Source of the DNA: Streptacidiphilus jeojiense
GTDB taxonomy: Bacteria > Actinomycetota > Actinomycetes > Streptomycetales > Streptomycetaceae
Assembly: GCF_000719095.1 (NCBI RefSeq)
Contig: NZ_JOEH01000009.1
Location: forward strand, 372,001-436,000
Direction of reading: 5' to 3'
DNA: 64,000 nucleotides
The notes beneath the pieces were generated by a model. The model was given only the letters and a program-made list of their open reading frames with translations, was not told the DNA's origin and ran no database searches. The position numbers and the translations under genes were made by a program. The number at the start of each line of letters is the position of its first letter. Position 1 is the stretch's first letter. Of the stretch, positions 53,613 to 62,712 are shown in pieces.

Positions 53613-54734
53613 CTACTTCAACCGTTCCAGCAACGCCGCCACCCCCGAGCGAACCTCCTGTGGGGACCACTCCAGCGCCGGGGCCTGCACGGTGACCTCG
53701 GTGTACGAGATCCCCGGCAGCCCGGGCTCGCGCCAGCCGCCGAACAGCGCCTGTCCGGTTTCCTCAGCCATCCGCAGCCCCGCCTCGACCAGGGTCTCAG
53801 CCGGGTACGGCAGCCACAGCTGGAACTGGTGGGTGTGCGGCGGCTCCGGGAACACCCGGGCGCCGGGCACCTCGGCCACCGCCTCCGCCAGCGCCGCGGC
53901 CACCACCTTGGCGTGCGCGACGTACTCGCCCAGCCGCGGCAGCTCCCGCTCGATCCCGGCCAGCGCGCTCAGCGCCGCAGGCCACTGCTGGTAGAGCTGG
54001 CCGCCGTAACGGTGCCGCCAGGTCCGCGCCTCGGCGACGAACTCCGCAGGGCCGGCCAGAGCAGCCCCGCTGATCCCGCCGAGGGTCTTGTAGAACGACA
54101 CGTAGACGGAGTCGGCGAGACCGGCGATCTCCGGCAGCGAACGGTCGAAGTGCGGCGTGGTCTCCCAGATCCGGGCCCCGTCCAGATGCACCACCGCGTC
54201 CCTGGCCCTGGCCGCCTCGACGGTGGCCTCCAGCTCGGTCCAGGTCGGCAGCAGGAATCCGGCGTCGCGCAGCGGCAGCTCCAGCATCAGCGTGCCGAAG
54301 GGCTCGGCGAAGTCGGCCACCTCCTCCGCGTCGGGCATCCGCCGCTCGGTCGTCGGCCAGACGCTGCGCAAGCCGCTGAGCTGCGCATACGCAAAGCGCT
54401 CATGGACCTCGGGGTGGGCCAGCGGGTGCATCGCCACCGTGCGGTCACCGGTCCGCCCGGCCCAGCAGCGCAGCGCGACCTGCTGCGCCATCGTCCCGGT
54501 CGGGAAGAACGCTGCGGCCTCGGTGCCGAGAAGACCGGCGACCCGCTCCTCCAGGACCTCGACCACGCCGTCCCCGTACACGTCGGTACGGCCGCCAAGC
54601 TCGTGCGAGCCGCCGGCGAGGGAGTCGATGCTCTCCCGCAGGCTCCTCGGGCGGGTACCGGAGAGTAGCCTTCCGGAGCCACGCAGCGCCTCGTAGCGGC
54701 GCTGCTGCGGGTCTATTTCCATCTCTTCAGCCAT
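53613..54734 (-). CDS. Threonine-aldolase-family PLP enzyme
   Basis: 373 residues. The beta-eliminating lyase/threonine aldolase pattern is FFPTGTMAQQVALRCWAGRTG, HLDGARIWETTPHF (the PLP-binding Asp), and VYVSFYKTLGGISGA with the Schiff-base Lys. It should cleave threonine or a related beta-hydroxy amino acid to glycine and an aldehyde; substrate detail is not determinable. ATG 54734 has GGGAG about 11 nt upstream; ATG 54722 is a shorter option. It is divergent from the acyltransferase gene. Confidence 0.85.
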   Translation of the reverse strand: MAEEMEIDPQQRRYEALRGSGRLLSGTRPRSLRESIDSLAGGSHELGGRTDVYGDGVVEVLEERVAGLLGTEAAAFFPTGTMAQQVALRCWAGRTGDRTVAMHPLAHPEVHERFAYAQLSGLRSVWPTTERRMPDAEEVADFAEPFGTLMLELPLRDAGFLLPTWTELEATVEAARARDAVVHLDGARIWETTPHFDRSLPEIAGLADSVYVSFYKTLGGISGAALAGPAEFVAEARTWRHRYGGQLYQQWPAALSALAGIERELPRLGEYVAHAKVVAAALAEAVAEVPGARVFPEPPHTHQFQLWLPYPAETLVEAGLRMAEETGQALFGGWREPGLPGISYTEVTVQAPALEWSPQEVRSGVAALLERLK

Positions 54735-54860
54735 GGACCGATCATCTCCCATGCCGCTGGGCCGGGCTCTCGCCGACCGGGACGGGGCTGACCCGGAGGC
54801 GCTGGATGTCATACGATCCGGCGGCAGCCACCCCTCACCCGATGGTCCCCGGAGGATTCC

Positions 54861-55535
54861 GTGTTCGCTCTAGTCCTCAGGTTGATCCTCATCCCGTTGA
54901 CCCGGGTGATCTACCGGCCGGTGATCGAGGGGCGCGAGAACGTACCCCGGCGCGGTCCGGTGATCCTGGCCAGCAACCACCTGTCCTTCATCGACAGCAT
55001 GGTCATCCCGCTGGTGGCACCCCGCCCGGTGGCCTTCCTGGCCAAGAAGGAGTACTGGACCGGAACCGGGATCAAGGGGCGGATCATGCGCTCCTTCTTC
55101 ATCGCGATCAGCGCCGTCCCGGTCGAGCGCGGTACCCACCGCGCGGCCCAGGCCTCGCTGGACGCCTCGCTGGCCGTCCTCAACGAGGGCATGGCCTTCG
55201 GCATCTATCCGGAGGGCACCCGCTCGCTGGACGGCCGGCTGTACCGCGGGCGCACCGGGGTGGCCTGGCTCGCGCTCACCTCCGGCGCACCGGTGGTCCC
55301 GGTGGCCCTGGCGGGCACCCAGGACATCCAGCCGGTCGGCAAGCGGCTGCCCCGCGTCCGACGGGTGACCGTCCGCTTCGGAGAGCCCATGGACTTCAGC
55401 GACCGCCGCGACCTGAAGCCGGTGGGGCCGGTGCGGCGCGGGGTCACCGACGAGATCATGGACGCCATCCACAAGCTGTCCGGGCAGACGCGGGTGGCGG
55501 CGTACAACGAGCGCCCGTCGGAGGACGCGGCGTAG
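54861..55535 (+). CDS. 1-acylglycerol-3-phosphate acyltransferase family protein (PlsC-like)
   Basis: 224 residues. HX4D motif [11 protein letters not shown] (His-Leu-Ser-Phe-Ile-Asp), then [20 protein letters not shown] (EGTRS and substrate loop) and PVVPVALAG. One N-terminal hydrophobic helix ([17 protein letters not shown]) should bind the membrane. It transfers an acyl chain to lysophosphatidate or a related lipid. GTG 54861 has GGAGG 6 nt upstream. The expected second phospholipid genes are not adjacent. Confidence 0.88.
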   Translation: MFALVLRLILIPLTRVIYRPVIEGRENVPRRGPVILASNHLSFIDSMVIPLVAPRPVAFLAKKEYWTGTGIKGRIMRSFFIAISAVPVERGTHRAAQASLDASLAVLNEGMAFGIYPEGTRSLDGRLYRGRTGVAWLALTSGAPVVPVALAGTQDIQPVGKRLPRVRRVTVRFGEPMDFSDRRDLKPVGPVRRGVTDEIMDAIHKLSGQTRVAAYNERPSEDAA

Positions 55536-55570
55536 GTCGCGCGGCGGTGCGGGCTGCGCATGGTTGCTGT

Positions 55571-55605
55571 TCGCGCAGTTCCCCGCGCCCCTGAAGGGGC
55601 GCGGG
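55571..55605. repeat. Intergenic inverted repeat (copy 7, short)
   Basis: The left arm is complete. The right arm is cut to GGGGCGCGGG with a GAA loop, leaving a compact hairpin just after the acyltransferase gene. Confidence 0.8.
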
Positions 55606-55696
55606 CAACCACCCCCCGAGGTGCACCCGTGAGCCCGCCGTACGATGGTGCGGTACGTCCGGTACCCATGAGGACTGGAACGGAAGGCAGGAACAC

Positions 55697-56629
55697 GTGA
55701 GTGCAGACGACCTCGGTCTGCCGGACTTCGGCGACCCCACCGACCCCGCGAACCGCCCGGCCCGCCTCGCCGTGGGCGTCGTCGGTACGGGCAGGGTCGG
55801 CCCCGCCCTCGCCGCCGCGCTGCAGCTCGCGGGGCACCGCGTGGTCGCCGCCTCCGGCGTCTCCCGGGAGTCGCGCCGTCGCGCCGAGACCCTGCTGCCG
55901 GGCGTCCGCCTGGTCACGCCCCCGCAGGTGATGGCCGCCTCCGACCTGGTGCTGCTGACCGTCCCCGACGACGTCCTCGCCGAACTGGTGGCGGGGCTCG
56001 CGGCGACGGGCGCGGTGCGGCCGGGGCAGATACTGGTGCACACCTCCGGCGCGCACGGCGTCGCCGTGCTGGACCCAGCGGCCCGCGCCGGCGCACTCCC
56101 GCTGGCTCTGCACCCGGCGATGACCTTCACCGGCACCGCCGTCGACGTGGCCCGGCTGTCCGGCTGCCCCTTCGGGGTGACCTCCCCGGAGGAGCTTCGC
56201 CCGGTCGCCGAGGCGCTGGTCGTGGAGATGGGCGGCGAGCCGGAATGGGTGCCCGAGGCGGTCCGCCCGCTCTACCACACCGCCCTCGCGCACGGCTCCA
56301 ACCACCTGGTCACCCTGGTGGCCCAGGCCATGGAGATCCTCGGCGACGCCGGTGTCGCCGAGCCGGGCCGGATGCTCGGCCCGCTCCTCGGCGCCGCCCT
56401 CGACAACGCGCTGCGCAGCGGCGACGCCGCGCTGACCGGTCCGGTCGCCCGCGGCGACGCCGGGACGGTGCGCAAGCACGTGCAGCAACTGCGGGCGACC
56501 TCGCCCCAGGTGCTGGAGAGCTACCGGGCGATGGCCCGGGCCACCGCCGACCGCGCGCTGGCCAACGGAATGCTGAAGGCGGAGGCGGCCGAGGCGCTGC
56601 TGGACGTCCTGGCGGAGGAGGACAAGTGA
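55697..56629 (+). CDS. Rossmann-fold/DUF2520 dehydrogenase-like protein
   Basis: 310 residues. The nucleotide-binding start is [20 protein letters not shown] (GxGxxG variant GTGRVG), followed by [14 protein letters not shown] and [10 protein letters not shown]. The C-terminal half is the helical DUF2520 domain, like 6-phosphogluconate-type dehydrogenases. It stands immediately before panC and overlaps it by GTGA. No panE or panB is in the window, so a ketopantoate-reductase-like role is a reasonable guess, not a demonstrated one. Confidence 0.82.
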   Translation: MSADDLGLPDFGDPTDPANRPARLAVGVVGTGRVGPALAAALQLAGHRVVAASGVSRESRRRAETLLPGVRLVTPPQVMAASDLVLLTVPDDVLAELVAGLAATGAVRPGQILVHTSGAHGVAVLDPAARAGALPLALHPAMTFTGTAVDVARLSGCPFGVTSPEELRPVAEALVVEMGGEPEWVPEAVRPLYHTALAHGSNHLVTLVAQAMEILGDAGVAEPGRMLGPLLGAALDNALRSGDAALTGPVARGDAGTVRKHVQQLRATSPQVLESYRAMARATADRALANGMLKAEAAEALLDVLAEEDK

Positions 56630-57474
56630 CCGAGCTGGTGCGGACGGCCAAGGAGCTGCGCGAGGCCGCCCCGGGCGCGCAGCGGGCCGTGGTGATGACC
56701 ATGGGCGCACTGCACGAGGGCCACGCGGCGTTGATCAGGGCGGCGCGCAAGCGGGTCGGACCGGGCGGCGCGGTGATCGTGACGGTGTTCGTCAACCCGC
56801 TCCAGTTCGGCCCCGGCGAGGACCTGGACCGCTATCCGCGCACCCTGGACGCCGACGTCGAGCTCGCCGCGGAGGCCGGCGCCAGCGTGGTGTTCGCGCC
56901 GTCGGTGGACGAGGTCTACCCCGGCGGCGCGCCGCAACTGCGGCTGGCGGCCGGCCCGATGGGGGAGGGGTACGAGGGCGCCTCGCGCCCCGGCCACTTC
57001 GACGGGATGCTCACCGTGGTCGCCAAGATGCTCCACCTCACCGCCCCCGACGTGACCTTCTTCGGCGAGAAGGACGGGCAGCAGCTCGCCCTGGTGCGGC
57101 GGATGGTCAAGGACCTCAACTTCCCGGTCGAGGTGGTCGGCGTCCCCACCGTTCGGGAGCCCGACGGACTGGCGCTGTCCAGCCGCAACCGCTTCCTCTC
57201 GGCGGAGGACCGGACCCGGGCGCTGGCGCTGTCGCAGATGCTCTTCGCCGGGCACGCGGCCCGCAAGAGCGGTCCGGCCGCGGTCATGGCCGCGGCGCGG
57301 GCGGTGCTCGCGGACCACCCGGACCTGTCCGTCGACTACCTCGCGCTGATCGACCCGTCCGACTTCACCGAGGTCGACCGGGAGGACCACCGGGGCGAGG
57401 CACTGCTCGCCGTCGCCGCGAAGGTCGGCAGCACCCGTCTGATCGACAACGTACGCATCTTCTTCCAGCCGTAG
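56626..57474 (+). CDS. panC: Pantothenate synthetase
   Basis: 282 residues. The ATP-binding HIGH-like motif is [61 protein letters not shown] and LSSRNRFLS complete the set. It condenses pantoate with beta-alanine using ATP. GTG 56626 overlaps the DUF2520 stop. PanD, which supplies beta-alanine, follows 47 nt later. Confidence 0.95.
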   Translation: MTELVRTAKELREAAPGAQRAVVMTMGALHEGHAALIRAARKRVGPGGAVIVTVFVNPLQFGPGEDLDRYPRTLDADVELAAEAGASVVFAPSVDEVYPGGAPQLRLAAGPMGEGYEGASRPGHFDGMLTVVAKMLHLTAPDVTFFGEKDGQQLALVRRMVKDLNFPVEVVGVPTVREPDGLALSSRNRFLSAEDRTRALALSQMLFAGHAARKSGPAAVMAAARAVLADHPDLSVDYLALIDPSDFTEVDREDHRGEALLAVAAKVGSTRLIDNVRIFFQP

Positions 57475-57521
57475 TCCCTCGCACCGCCCCCGGCATGTAC
57501 TCACCACCAGGAGACGTGACC

Positions 57522-58013
57522 ATGTACCGCACCATGCTGAAGTCCAAGATCCACCGAGCCACCGTCACCCAGGCCGACCTGCACTACGTGGGCTCGGTGA
57601 CGGTGGATCAGGACCTGCTGGACGCCGCCGACCTGCTCCCCGGCGAGCTGGTCCACATCGTCGACATCGACAACGGCAACCGGCTGGAGACCTACACCAT
57701 CGCGGGGGAGCGCGGCACCGGCATCATCGGCATCAACGGCGCCGCCGCCCGGCTGGTCCACCCGGGCGACCTGGTGATCCTGATCGCCTACGCCCAGCTG
57801 GAGGACGCCGAGGCGCGCAGTCACCAGCCCCGGGTGGTCTTCGTGGACGGCGACAACCGGGTCACCCACCTGGGCTCCGACGCCGCCCACGCCCCGGCCG
57901 GCAGCGGGCTCACCTCCGGGCATACGGATTCCCGTGCGATTCCCGGACAGGCGTACCGTGACGTCGACGGTGCTGCCCACAGCACCCCTGTGCCCGCGCG
58001 GAGCGAAGCATGA
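57522..58013 (+). CDS. panD: Aspartate 1-decarboxylase precursor
   Basis: 163 residues. [20 protein letters not shown] then HYVGSVTVD, with self-cleavage between Gly24 and Ser25 to give the pyruvoyl group; Lys9 and Tyr58-type residues are in place. The enzyme makes beta-alanine for PanC. ATG 57522 has AGGAG 9 nt upstream. The C-terminal ~40 residues (after [10 protein letters not shown]) are longer than in E. coli and look disordered. The stop overlaps nadB as ATGA. Confidence 0.95.
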   Translation: MYRTMLKSKIHRATVTQADLHYVGSVTVDQDLLDAADLLPGELVHIVDIDNGNRLETYTIAGERGTGIIGINGAAARLVHPGDLVILIAYAQLEDAEARSHQPRVVFVDGDNRVTHLGSDAAHAPAGSGLTSGHTDSRAIPGQAYRDVDGAAHSTPVPARSEA

Positions 58014-59704
58014 CCCCTGTTCTCAAGACGCCCGTACCCGAGGACGTCAGGACGCGACTGGCCGCCCCGGCGCCCGGCTGGACCACCGCCACCGACGTGG
58101 TCGTGGTCGGGTCCGGCGTCGCCGGGCTGACCACGGCCCTGCGGCTGCGCGCCGCGGGGCTGAAGGTCATGGTGGTCACCAAGGCGGTACTGGACGACGG
58201 CTCCACCCGCTGGGCCCAGGGCGGCATCGCCGCCGCGCTCGGCGAGGGCGACACCCCCGAGCAGCACCTGGCCGACACCCTGGTCGCCGGGGCCGGCCTC
58301 TGCGACGAGGAGGCGGTGCGGGTCCTGGTCACCGAGGGCCCGGCCGCCGTGCGGCGGCTGATCGCCACCGGCGCGGCCTTCGACAAGGGCGCCGACGGGA
58401 AGATCCTGCTCACCCGCGAGGGCGGCCACCACCGCCGCCGGATCGCCCACGCCGGCGGCGACGCCACCGGCGCCGAGATCTCCCGCGCCCTGGTCGAGGC
58501 CGTCCAGGCCGATCCGCAGATCGAGGTCATCGAGCACGCCCTGGTGCTGGACCTGCTCACCGACGCCGAGGGCCGCACCGCCGGACTGACCCTGCACGTG
58601 ATGGGCGAGGGCCAGCGGGACGGCGTCGGCGCGCTGCACGCCCGTGCGGTGGTGCTGGCCACCGGCGGCATGGGCCAGGTCTACTCGGCCACCACCAACC
58701 CGGCCGTCTCCACCGGCGACGGCGTCGCACTGGCGCTGCGGGCCGGGGCCGAGGTCACCGACCTGGAGTTCGTCCAGTTCCACCCGACCGTGCTGTGGCT
58801 GGGCCCGGACGCCGAGGGCCAGCAGCCGCTGATCTCCGAGGCGGTCCGCGGCGAGGGCGCCCACCTGGTCGACGCCGACGAGGTGCGGTTCATGGTGGGC
58901 CAGCACGAGCTGGCCGAGCTGGCGCCGCGCGACATCGTCGCCAAGGGCATCATGCGCCGGATGCTCGAGACCGGCGCCGAGCACATGTACCTGGACGGAC
59001 GGCACTTCGGCGAGCGGATGTGGGAGGAGCGCTTCCCCACCATCCTGGCCTCCTGCCGCTCGCACGGCATCGACCCGGTGACCGAGCTGATCCCGGTCGC
59101 CCCCGCCGCCCACCACGCCTCCGGCGGGGTCCGCACCGACCTGCGCGGCCACACCACCGTCTCCGGCCTCTACGCCTGCGGCGAGGTCGCCTGCACCGGG
59201 GTGCACGGCGCCAACCGGCTGGCCTCCAACTCGCTGCTGGAGGGGCTGGTCTTCGCCGAGCGCATCGCCGCCGACATCCTGGAGCGGGACACGGCCGGCA
59301 AGCTGACCCCCCGTCACGAGGACACCACCCGCGAGGTCGAGCGTGTTCCGCTGCTGGCCTCCGAGGCGCGGGCCGACATCCAGCGGCTGATGACCAGGGG
59401 CGTGGGCGTGCTGCGCAACGCCGCCGGCATGGCCGAGGCCGCCGAGGGGCTGGCGGCCCTGACCGCCGACCCGCACAGCAGCGCCGTCACCGGCAAGGGC
59501 GAGGCCCCGCAGGTCGAGACCTGGGAGGCGACCAACCTGCACCTGGTCGCCACCGCGCTCACCGCCGCCGCCCGGCTGCGCGAGGAGACCCGCGGCTGCC
59601 ACTGGCGCGAGGACTTCCCGGACCGCGACGACGCGGCCTGGCAGCGTCATCTCATCTCCCGTCAGCAGGACGGCGTTCTGACCACCACCAAGGAGCAGCA
59701 GTGA
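58010..59704 (+). CDS. nadB: L-aspartate oxidase
   Basis: 564 residues. The FAD site is [33 protein letters not shown] and [20 protein letters not shown] are the succinate-dehydrogenase/NadB signatures. It oxidises aspartate to iminoaspartate, the first step of NAD synthesis. ATG 58010 overlaps panD and its own stop overlaps nadC. No nadA lies between nadB and nadC in this window; it must be encoded elsewhere. Confidence 0.95.
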   Translation: MTPVLKTPVPEDVRTRLAAPAPGWTTATDVVVVGSGVAGLTTALRLRAAGLKVMVVTKAVLDDGSTRWAQGGIAAALGEGDTPEQHLADTLVAGAGLCDEEAVRVLVTEGPAAVRRLIATGAAFDKGADGKILLTREGGHHRRRIAHAGGDATGAEISRALVEAVQADPQIEVIEHALVLDLLTDAEGRTAGLTLHVMGEGQRDGVGALHARAVVLATGGMGQVYSATTNPAVSTGDGVALALRAGAEVTDLEFVQFHPTVLWLGPDAEGQQPLISEAVRGEGAHLVDADEVRFMVGQHELAELAPRDIVAKGIMRRMLETGAEHMYLDGRHFGERMWEERFPTILASCRSHGIDPVTELIPVAPAAHHASGGVRTDLRGHTTVSGLYACGEVACTGVHGANRLASNSLLEGLVFAERIAADILERDTAGKLTPRHEDTTREVERVPLLASEARADIQRLMTRGVGVLRNAAGMAEAAEGLAALTADPHSSAVTGKGEAPQVETWEATNLHLVATALTAAARLREETRGCHWREDFPDRDDAAWQRHLISRQQDGVLTTTKEQQ

Positions 59705-60684
59705 CCGCGCACGACCACGAGCACGACCACCCGGAACTCCAGCTCGTCGACGGAGAGGGCGGCGGCTGCGGCGACGGCTGCGCCTGCGGCGAGGAGTACG
59801 TCACCGGCCTGGACCCGGCCCTGGCCGCCCTGCTGGAGGAGGCCGGTCTGGACCCGGTCGAGGTCGAGGACATCGCCACCCTCGCGCTGGCCGAGGACCT
59901 GGCCGGCGGCGAGGACGTGACCTCGGTCGCCACCGTTCCCGAGGAGGCCGTCGCCACCGCCGACTTCACCGCCCGCGAGGCCGGCGTGGTCGCCGGGCTG
60001 CGGGTCGCCGAGGCGGTGCTCTCGCTGGTCGCCGAGGAGGAGTTCAGCGTCGAACGGCACGCCGAGGACGGCGACCGGGTCGAGGCCGGGCAGGTGCTGC
60101 TCAGTGTGACCACCCGCACCCGCGACCTGCTCACCGCCGAGCGCAGCGCGCTCAACCTGCTGTGCCACCTCTCCGGCATCGCCACCGCCACCCGGGCCTG
60201 GGTCGACGCCCTGGAGGGCACCGGCGCGGTGGTCCGCGACACCCGCAAGACCACCCCGGGGCTGCGCGCGCTGCAGAAGTACGCGGTGCGGGCCGGCGGC
60301 GGCAGCAACCACCGGATGGCGCTGTCGGACGCCGCCCTGGTCAAGGACAACCACGTGGTCGCCGCCGGCGGCGTCGCCGAGGCGTTCAAGGCCGTCCGTG
60401 ACGCCTACCCGGACCTGGCCGTCGAGGTGGAGGTGGACCGCCTGGACCAGATCCAGCCGGTGCTGGACGCCGGGGCGGACCTGATCCTGCTCGACAACTT
60501 CAGCATCCCCGAGCTGCGCGAGGCCGTCGCGCTGGTGGCCGGCCGGGCCAAGCTGGAGTCCTCCGGCGGGCTGACCCTCGCCGAGGCCCGCGCGGTCGGC
60601 GAGACCGGCGTGGACTACCTGGCGGTGGGTGCCCTGACGCACTCCTCGCCCATCCTTGACATCGGCCTGGACCTGCGCGGATAG
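59701..60684 (+). CDS. nadC: Nicotinate-nucleotide pyrophosphorylase with His/Cys-rich N-terminus
   Basis: 327 residues. The family parts are LALAEDLAGGEDVTSVATVP, RSALNLLCHLSGIATATRAW, DTRKTTPGLRALQKYAVRAGG (substrate Arg/Lys) and LESSGGLTLAEARAVGETGV. It converts quinolinate and PRPP to nicotinate mononucleotide. Residues 2-35 are an unusual extension: HDHEHDHPE followed by GCGDGCACGEEY, which could bind Ni, Zn or Cu. GTG 59701 overlaps nadB. Confidence 0.94.
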   Translation: MTAHDHEHDHPELQLVDGEGGGCGDGCACGEEYVTGLDPALAALLEEAGLDPVEVEDIATLALAEDLAGGEDVTSVATVPEEAVATADFTAREAGVVAGLRVAEAVLSLVAEEEFSVERHAEDGDRVEAGQVLLSVTTRTRDLLTAERSALNLLCHLSGIATATRAWVDALEGTGAVVRDTRKTTPGLRALQKYAVRAGGGSNHRMALSDAALVKDNHVVAAGGVAEAFKAVRDAYPDLAVEVEVDRLDQIQPVLDAGADLILLDNFSIPELREAVALVAGRAKLESSGGLTLAEARAVGETGVDYLAVGALTHSSPILDIGLDLRG

Positions 60685-60724
60685 TCCCCCGACTACCCCT
60701 TATTGACTTAGGAACGGCGCCAGC

Positions 60725-61510
60725 ATGCTGCTCACGATCGACGTCGGCAACACCCACACCGTCCTCGGCCTGTTCGACGGCGAGGAGATCGTGGAGCACT
60801 GGCGGGTGTCCACCGACCCCCGCCGGACCGCCGACGAGACGGCCGTGCTGATGCAGGGGCTGATGGGTTCGCACCCCGCGCTGGGCGAGGACACCGTCGA
60901 CGGACTGGCGATCTGCTCCACCGTGCCGTCGGTACTGCACGAACTGCGCGAGGTGACCCGCCGTTACTACGGGGACGTCCCGGCGGTGCTGGTGGAGCCG
61001 GGCGTCAAGACCGGGGTGCACGTCCTCACCGACAACCCCAAGGAGGTGGGCGCGGACCGGATCGTGAACACCCTCGCGGCCAAGCACCTCTACGGCGGCC
61101 CCTGCATCGTGGTCGACTTCGGCACGGCGACCACCTTCGACGCGGTCAACGAGCGCGGGGACTACGTGGGCGGGGCGATCGCTCCCGGCATCGAGATCTC
61201 GGTGGAGGCACTGGGGCTGCGGGGCGCGAAGCTGCCGAAGATCGAGATCATCCGTCCGCGCAACGTCATCGGCAAGAACACCGTGGAGTGCATGCAGTCC
61301 GGCATCCTCTACGGCTTCGCCGGACAGGTGGACGGCGTCGTGAACCGGATGGCCGCGGAGTTGGCCACCGACCCGGACGATGTGCAGGTGATCGCCACGG
61401 GGGGGCTGGCGCCGCTGGTGCTGGGGGAGGCGAGCTCCATCGATGTGCACGAGCCTTGGCTGACGCTGATCGGGCTGCGCTTGGTCTATGAGCGGAACAC
61501 CGCGGGGTAG
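60725..61510 (+). CDS. coaX: Type III pantothenate kinase
   Basis: 261 residues. MLLTIDVGNTHTVLGLFDGE (phosphate 1), VGADRIVNTLAA and VVDFGTATTFDAVNERGDYVGG (phosphate 2 and base regions) define the CoaX family. It phosphorylates pantothenate as the first step to CoA; unlike CoaA it is not feedback-inhibited by CoA and needs a monovalent cation. It follows nadC by 40 nt, joining CoA and NAD synthesis in one locus. Confidence 0.95.
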   Translation: MLLTIDVGNTHTVLGLFDGEEIVEHWRVSTDPRRTADETAVLMQGLMGSHPALGEDTVDGLAICSTVPSVLHELREVTRRYYGDVPAVLVEPGVKTGVHVLTDNPKEVGADRIVNTLAAKHLYGGPCIVVDFGTATTFDAVNERGDYVGGAIAPGIEISVEALGLRGAKLPKIEIIRPRNVIGKNTVECMQSGILYGFAGQVDGVVNRMAAELATDPDDVQVIATGGLAPLVLGEASSIDVHEPWLTLIGLRLVYERNTAG

Positions 61511-61543
61511 TGGCTTCGGGTGCGGCGTGTGCCTGGTTGCTGT

Positions 61544-61618
61544 TCGCGCAGTTCCCCGCGCCCCTAGCAAGTGCAACTGAGCCAGTTGCAGACCCCTGGG
61601 GGCGCGGGGAACTGCGCG
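61544..61618. repeat. Intergenic inverted repeat (copy 8)
   Basis: Full-length copy with inner TGCAACTGAGCCAGTTGCA palindrome, just after coaX. It probably ends the long pan-nad-coa transcript. Confidence 0.86.
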
Positions 61619-61673
61619 GCCAACCCACTACGGCCTGCACCTGAAAACCCGTCAGAACTCAGCGCGTCGATAA

Positions 61674-61702
61674 TCACAAATAGGTCACAACGGGCATAGG
61701 GT
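61674..61702 (+). promoter_or_regulatory. Candidate promoter, leaderless start at 61709
   Basis: TCACAA and TAGGGT are separated by 17 nt, and TAGGGT ends 6 nt before the ATG, so the transcript should start at the ATG itself. The spacing and the lack of a ribosome site agree with this. Confidence 0.5.
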
Positions 61703-61708
61703 CAACTC

Positions 61709-62581
61709 ATGCCTACGCCTCACGGGTCTCGCGGCGGTATGGCCTTCAGTGCGGACGAGCTGCGGGTGCTGCGGCGCGCCCTCGCTCAGGTCTTGAACCC
61801 ACCGAGTCTGAACCCGCCCTCCCCGGCCCTGACACCCGCTCACTCCACCTCGCCCGCCCTGGTCCCGGCCCGCGCCCCGCACCCGCTCGGCTGGGCCTCG
61901 GACGTCCAGGACGTCCTGCGCCTCGCCGAGTCCATCGACGAGGCCGTCCACGAGGCCGGCCGGATGCGTGCCTTCGCCCTCGCCGACCTCGCCCGCTACC
62001 GCCAGGCCCTCCCCGGCAGCGCGACCGGGTACCTGGAGCGGCTGGACGAGGCCGTCGGCGACGGCTACCTCCCCGAGGCCGACGACCTCGCCGCGCTGCG
62101 CACGCTGACCGCCCAGCCCTGCGCCCCGGCCGAGCGCGCCCGCAGGCTCGCGCTCCGCGCGCACTGCGGCGAACTCGCCGAGGCCGCGGTACGCCGCCGG
62201 CTGGAGTCCGCGACGAGGCCGCCCCAGCTCGGCGGCGGTACGGTGACCGAGTTCGCCCGCCCGGCGCGCACACCGCGTCCGCGCGGGGGTACGGGGGGTC
62301 GCACCCCGGAAATCCGCAACAGCCCGGGGGGAGCCCCCCTCTCCCTGCCGAACCGACGTGGAGGTCCCATTCCCATGGCTTCGTCCGACACCCCCACCCC
62401 CACCCCCAGCAGCAAGGCCGGCCGGACCGGCGCCGACGAGGCCGCCGTGGAGCCGGAGGAGGAGCAGCGGACCCGCGCCGTCCGCCCGGTGCCGACCCCG
62501 GCCGACCTCTTCCCGCGCGGGGTCCGCAAGCCGCAGGCACCGCTGCCGGGCGGATCGGAACTGGCCACCGGCACCGGCTGA
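61709..62581 (+). CDS. Conserved hypothetical protein of the coaX locus
   Basis: 290 residues. The N-terminal helical part starts MAFSADELRVLRRALAQVL; a second helical block reads WASDVQDVLRLAESIDEAVHEA. Then follows a long Pro/Arg/Gly-rich tail. No catalytic motif or membrane segment is seen. The ATG at 61709 appears leaderless. An in-frame ATG at 62374 has GGAGG upstream and could give a separate 69-residue C-terminal form. I do not know its function; position after coaX is the only clue. Confidence 0.75.
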   Translation: MPTPHGSRGGMAFSADELRVLRRALAQVLNPPSLNPPSPALTPAHSTSPALVPARAPHPLGWASDVQDVLRLAESIDEAVHEAGRMRAFALADLARYRQALPGSATGYLERLDEAVGDGYLPEADDLAALRTLTAQPCAPAERARRLALRAHCGELAEAAVRRRLESATRPPQLGGGTVTEFARPARTPRPRGGTGGRTPEIRNSPGGAPLSLPNRRGGPIPMASSDTPTPTPSSKAGRTGADEAAVEPEEEQRTRAVRPVPTPADLFPRGVRKPQAPLPGGSELATGTG

Positions 62582-62712
62582 GCATGGTCACAGATGGATG
62601 ACAGATGGGTCCCGGTTGCCGCATGGCGGCCTCCGGGGCCGTAGGGCGGTCCCCCGGGGTGATTTGATCTGCGGCACTGTACGTCAGCACCGCACCCTCG
62701 GGGGAAAACTCC

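Noticed and set aside
57934..60684. Reading nadC as a 916-residue protein that starts inside panD
   Set aside because: The extension is an out-of-frame reading of nadB; GTG 59701 with the GTGA overlap is the natural start.
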